The notes under the pieces: generated by a model
The model's database searches: none
Seen by the model: the letters and a program-made list of their open reading frames with translations, nothing else
Told to the model about the DNA's origin: nothing
From: JAIQFF01 sp963788505
Lineage (GTDB): Bacteria; Acidobacteriota; Terriglobia; Terriglobales; Acidobacteriaceae
Length of the DNA stretch: 64,000 nt
Assembly (NCBI GenBank): GCA_963788505.1
Contig: CAWBGY010000006.1
Location: forward strand, 248,001-312,000
Direction of reading: 5' to 3'
In this document: positions 62,606 to 64,000 of the stretch, one piece after another
How positions within the stretch are numbered: the first letter of the stretch is position 1
Layout of the letters: each line of letters opens with the position of its first letter
Program-made: the position numbers and the translations under genes

Positions 62606-64000
62606 ATGGCAACCGTTGAAGCTCCGACCCGCCCACAAACACGCCTGCATGAGGGTCCATTCGTAAATGAACCCCTGACCGATTTCACCCGGGAAGAAAC
62701 TGCCCGCCGGATGCGCGCTGCCATCGAGAAGGTGCGTGGTCAACTGGGCCGGGAGTACGACCTGATCATTGGAGGCAAACGGCTCAAGACCGGTGACAAG
62801 ATCAAGTCGATCAATCCCGCCAAGCCCTCCCAGGTGGTCGGACTGCACCAGAAAGCCGGGAAGGAGCACGTGGAACCGGCCATGCAGGCGGCGCTCGAAG
62901 CCTTTGCCACCTGGAGCCGGACATCTTTTGAAGAGCGGGCCAGCCTGCTCTTCCAGGTGGGCGACGTGTTGCGCGAGCGCAAGTTTGAATTCTGCGCCTG
63001 GCTGGTTTTCGAGGTCAGCAAGAACTGGGCCGAGGCCGACGCCGATATCGCCGAGACCATTGACTTCTGCGAGTACTACGCGCGGGAAGCGCTGCGCCTG
63101 TCGCGCACCGAGCTGCCGGTGCAGATGCCGGGCGAGCGCGACACTCTGATGTACATTCCGCTGGGCGTGGGCGCGGTGATTCCGCCGTGGAATTTTCCCT
63201 GCGCCATCATGGCCGGCATGACGCTGGCGTCGATCGTAAGCGGCAACACGGTCGTCCTGAAGCCCTCAAGCGATTCTCCGACGATCGCGGCAAAATTCGT
63301 GGAATTGCTGGAAGAGTGCGGCATGCCGGAAGGCGTGGTGAATTTCTGTCCCGGCGCCGGCGCCAGCTTCGGCAACGCAGTGGTTACCCATCCCAAGACC
63401 CGCTACATCGCCTTCACCGGCTCCCGTGAAGTCGGTCTCGACATCAACAAAAGCGCGGCCACGCAAGCGCCCGGCCAGATATGGATCAAGCGCACCATCC
63501 TCGAAATGGGCGGAAAAGATGCCATCATCGTGGACGCCGACGCCGACGTTGACTCCGCCGTCGAAGGCGTCGCCCAGGCTGCATTCGGCTTCCAGGGCCA
63601 GAAGTGCTCTGCCTGCTCGCGAGCCATTGTGGACGAACGCATCTATGACATATTTCTGGAGAAGCTTAAAGCGCGAGTAGAGAAAATCACCGTCGGCGAC
63701 CCGGCGGAAAATGCCAACATGGGCGCGGTGATCAATGAAGGCTCGATGAAGTCGGTTCTCGATTACATCGAAGTCGGGAAAAAAGATGGACGCGTCATCA
63801 CCGGCGGTGGCCCCGCGAAGAATGCCGGCGAAGGATATTTTCTACAGCCCACGGTCATCGCCGACATTCCGGCCGGCTCGCGGCTGGAACAGGAAGAAGT
63901 TTTCGGACCATTGCTGGCCGTGATCAAGTCAAAGAACTACAGCCAGGCGCTCGACATCGCCAACGACACGGAATTTGGTCTTACCGGCGCGGTTTACACC
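62606..64000 (+). CDS. pruA: L-glutamate gamma-semialdehyde dehydrogenase (partial, runs off the window)
   Basis: 465 residues are visible; the family length is about 515, so roughly the last 50 are missing. Start ATG 62606 with GAGGTG 6 nt upstream. NAD-dependent aldehyde dehydrogenase of the PruA/RocA type that oxidises glutamate semialdehyde (P5C) to glutamate in proline and arginine/ornithine breakdown. Visible: VGAVIPPWNFPCAIMAGMTL, LKPSSDSPTIAAKFVELLEE, IAFTGSREVGLDINKSAA, the general-base Glu in ILEMGGKDAIIVDADADVDS and the catalytic Cys in AAFGFQGQKCSACSRAIVDE. No proline dehydrogenase is visible; it could lie beyond the edge. Confidence 0.92.
   Translation, partial: MATVEAPTRPQTRLHEGPFVNEPLTDFTREETARRMRAAIEKVRGQLGREYDLIIGGKRLKTGDKIKSINPAKPSQVVGLHQKAGKEHVEPAMQAALEAFATWSRTSFEERASLLFQVGDVLRERKFEFCAWLVFEVSKNWAEADADIAETIDFCEYYAREALRLSRTELPVQMPGERDTLMYIPLGVGAVIPPWNFPCAIMAGMTLASIVSGNTVVLKPSSDSPTIAAKFVELLEECGMPEGVVNFCPGAGASFGNAVVTHPKTRYIAFTGSREVGLDINKSAATQAPGQIWIKRTILEMGGKDAIIVDADADVDSAVEGVAQAAFGFQGQKCSACSRAIVDERIYDIFLEKLKARVEKITVGDPAENANMGAVINEGSMKSVLDYIEVGKKDGRVITGGGPAKNAGEGYFLQPTVIADIPAGSRLEQEEVFGPLLAVIKSKNYSQALDIANDTEFGLTGAVYT

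Overview
The window reads as about 64 kb of chromosome from an Acidobacteriota bacterium, most likely a soil member of the Terriglobia/Koribacter type. This is inferred from gene content: very large TonB-dependent receptors with an N-terminal carboxypeptidase-regulatory-like domain, a Ser/Thr kinase with a TolB/PD40 repeat domain, MacB-like permeases without an ATPase, TPR-rich proteins, a sulfatase fused to TPRs, high GC coding sequence, and many word-like intergenic repeats. No phage, plasmid, IS transposase, CRISPR array, rRNA or tRNA gene was recognised.

Layout. 0-9 kb: a partial GAF gene, MOSC protein, class III aminotransferase, ExbD, a proline-tailed membrane protein, two ABC permeases, TrmFO and a GNAT enzyme, all on the minus strand. 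9-16 kb: AhpD-like protein, SelB (minus), PurL and PurF. 15.8-19.4 kb (minus): PrmC, RF1, a four-helix-bundle (S23/IVP) gene inside an inverted repeat, and a DUF1385 protein. 19.6-29.3 kb: ATP-dependent DNA ligase, CDF metal exporter, a frameshifted secreted protein, a DadA/PuuB-like oxidase convergent with an APC permease, an OmpA-domain protein with a clear terminator, dGTPase and GNAT. 29.4-38.7 kb (minus): TPR protein, PurH, an MXAN_5187-like protein, an XRE regulator with a good promoter, dienelactone hydrolase, GNAT, FabG and a CPA2 antiporter. 38.7-44.8 kb (minus): a kinase gene with two apparent frameshifts, MsrA, PyrD and a frameshifted alkaline-phosphatase-like gene. 45-47.9 kb: SerS, a small membrane protein, a LolA-like protein and a 71-aa protein. 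48.2-57.3 kb: two tandem paralogous TonB-dependent receptors and a sulfatase-TPR protein. 57.3-64 kb: a GT39-like membrane protein (minus), a GH18-deacetylase-GT2 fusion, and a partial glutamate-semialdehyde dehydrogenase.

How the genes work together. Most are housekeeping: purine synthesis (PurL, PurF, PurH), pyrimidine synthesis (PyrD), translation (SerS, RF1 with its methylase PrmC, TrmFO, SelB) and nucleotide/DNA upkeep (dGTPase, ligase). The aminotransferase, amine oxidase, amino-acid permease and glutamate-semialdehyde dehydrogenase suggest amino-acid or polyamine catabolism. The receptor pair, the hydrolase and the fusion protein point to cell-envelope and glycan work.

The most unusual thing is the repeat landscape. 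At least ten sequence-unrelated families of palindromes or inverted repeats occupy the intergenic gaps. One family (a GC-rich palindrome read as VGRAPSPA) lies in frame inside both PurL and PrmC, and a cousin lies inside the DNA ligase. Four genes (trmFO, prmC, dgt, a GNAT) take their final codons and/or stop from a repeat. Several families share one design: inverted arms of about 30 nt built from degenerate 9-10-mers. One such pair encloses the four-helix-bundle gene. All coordinates and translations were read by eye; family assignments rest on recognised motifs, not on database searches.
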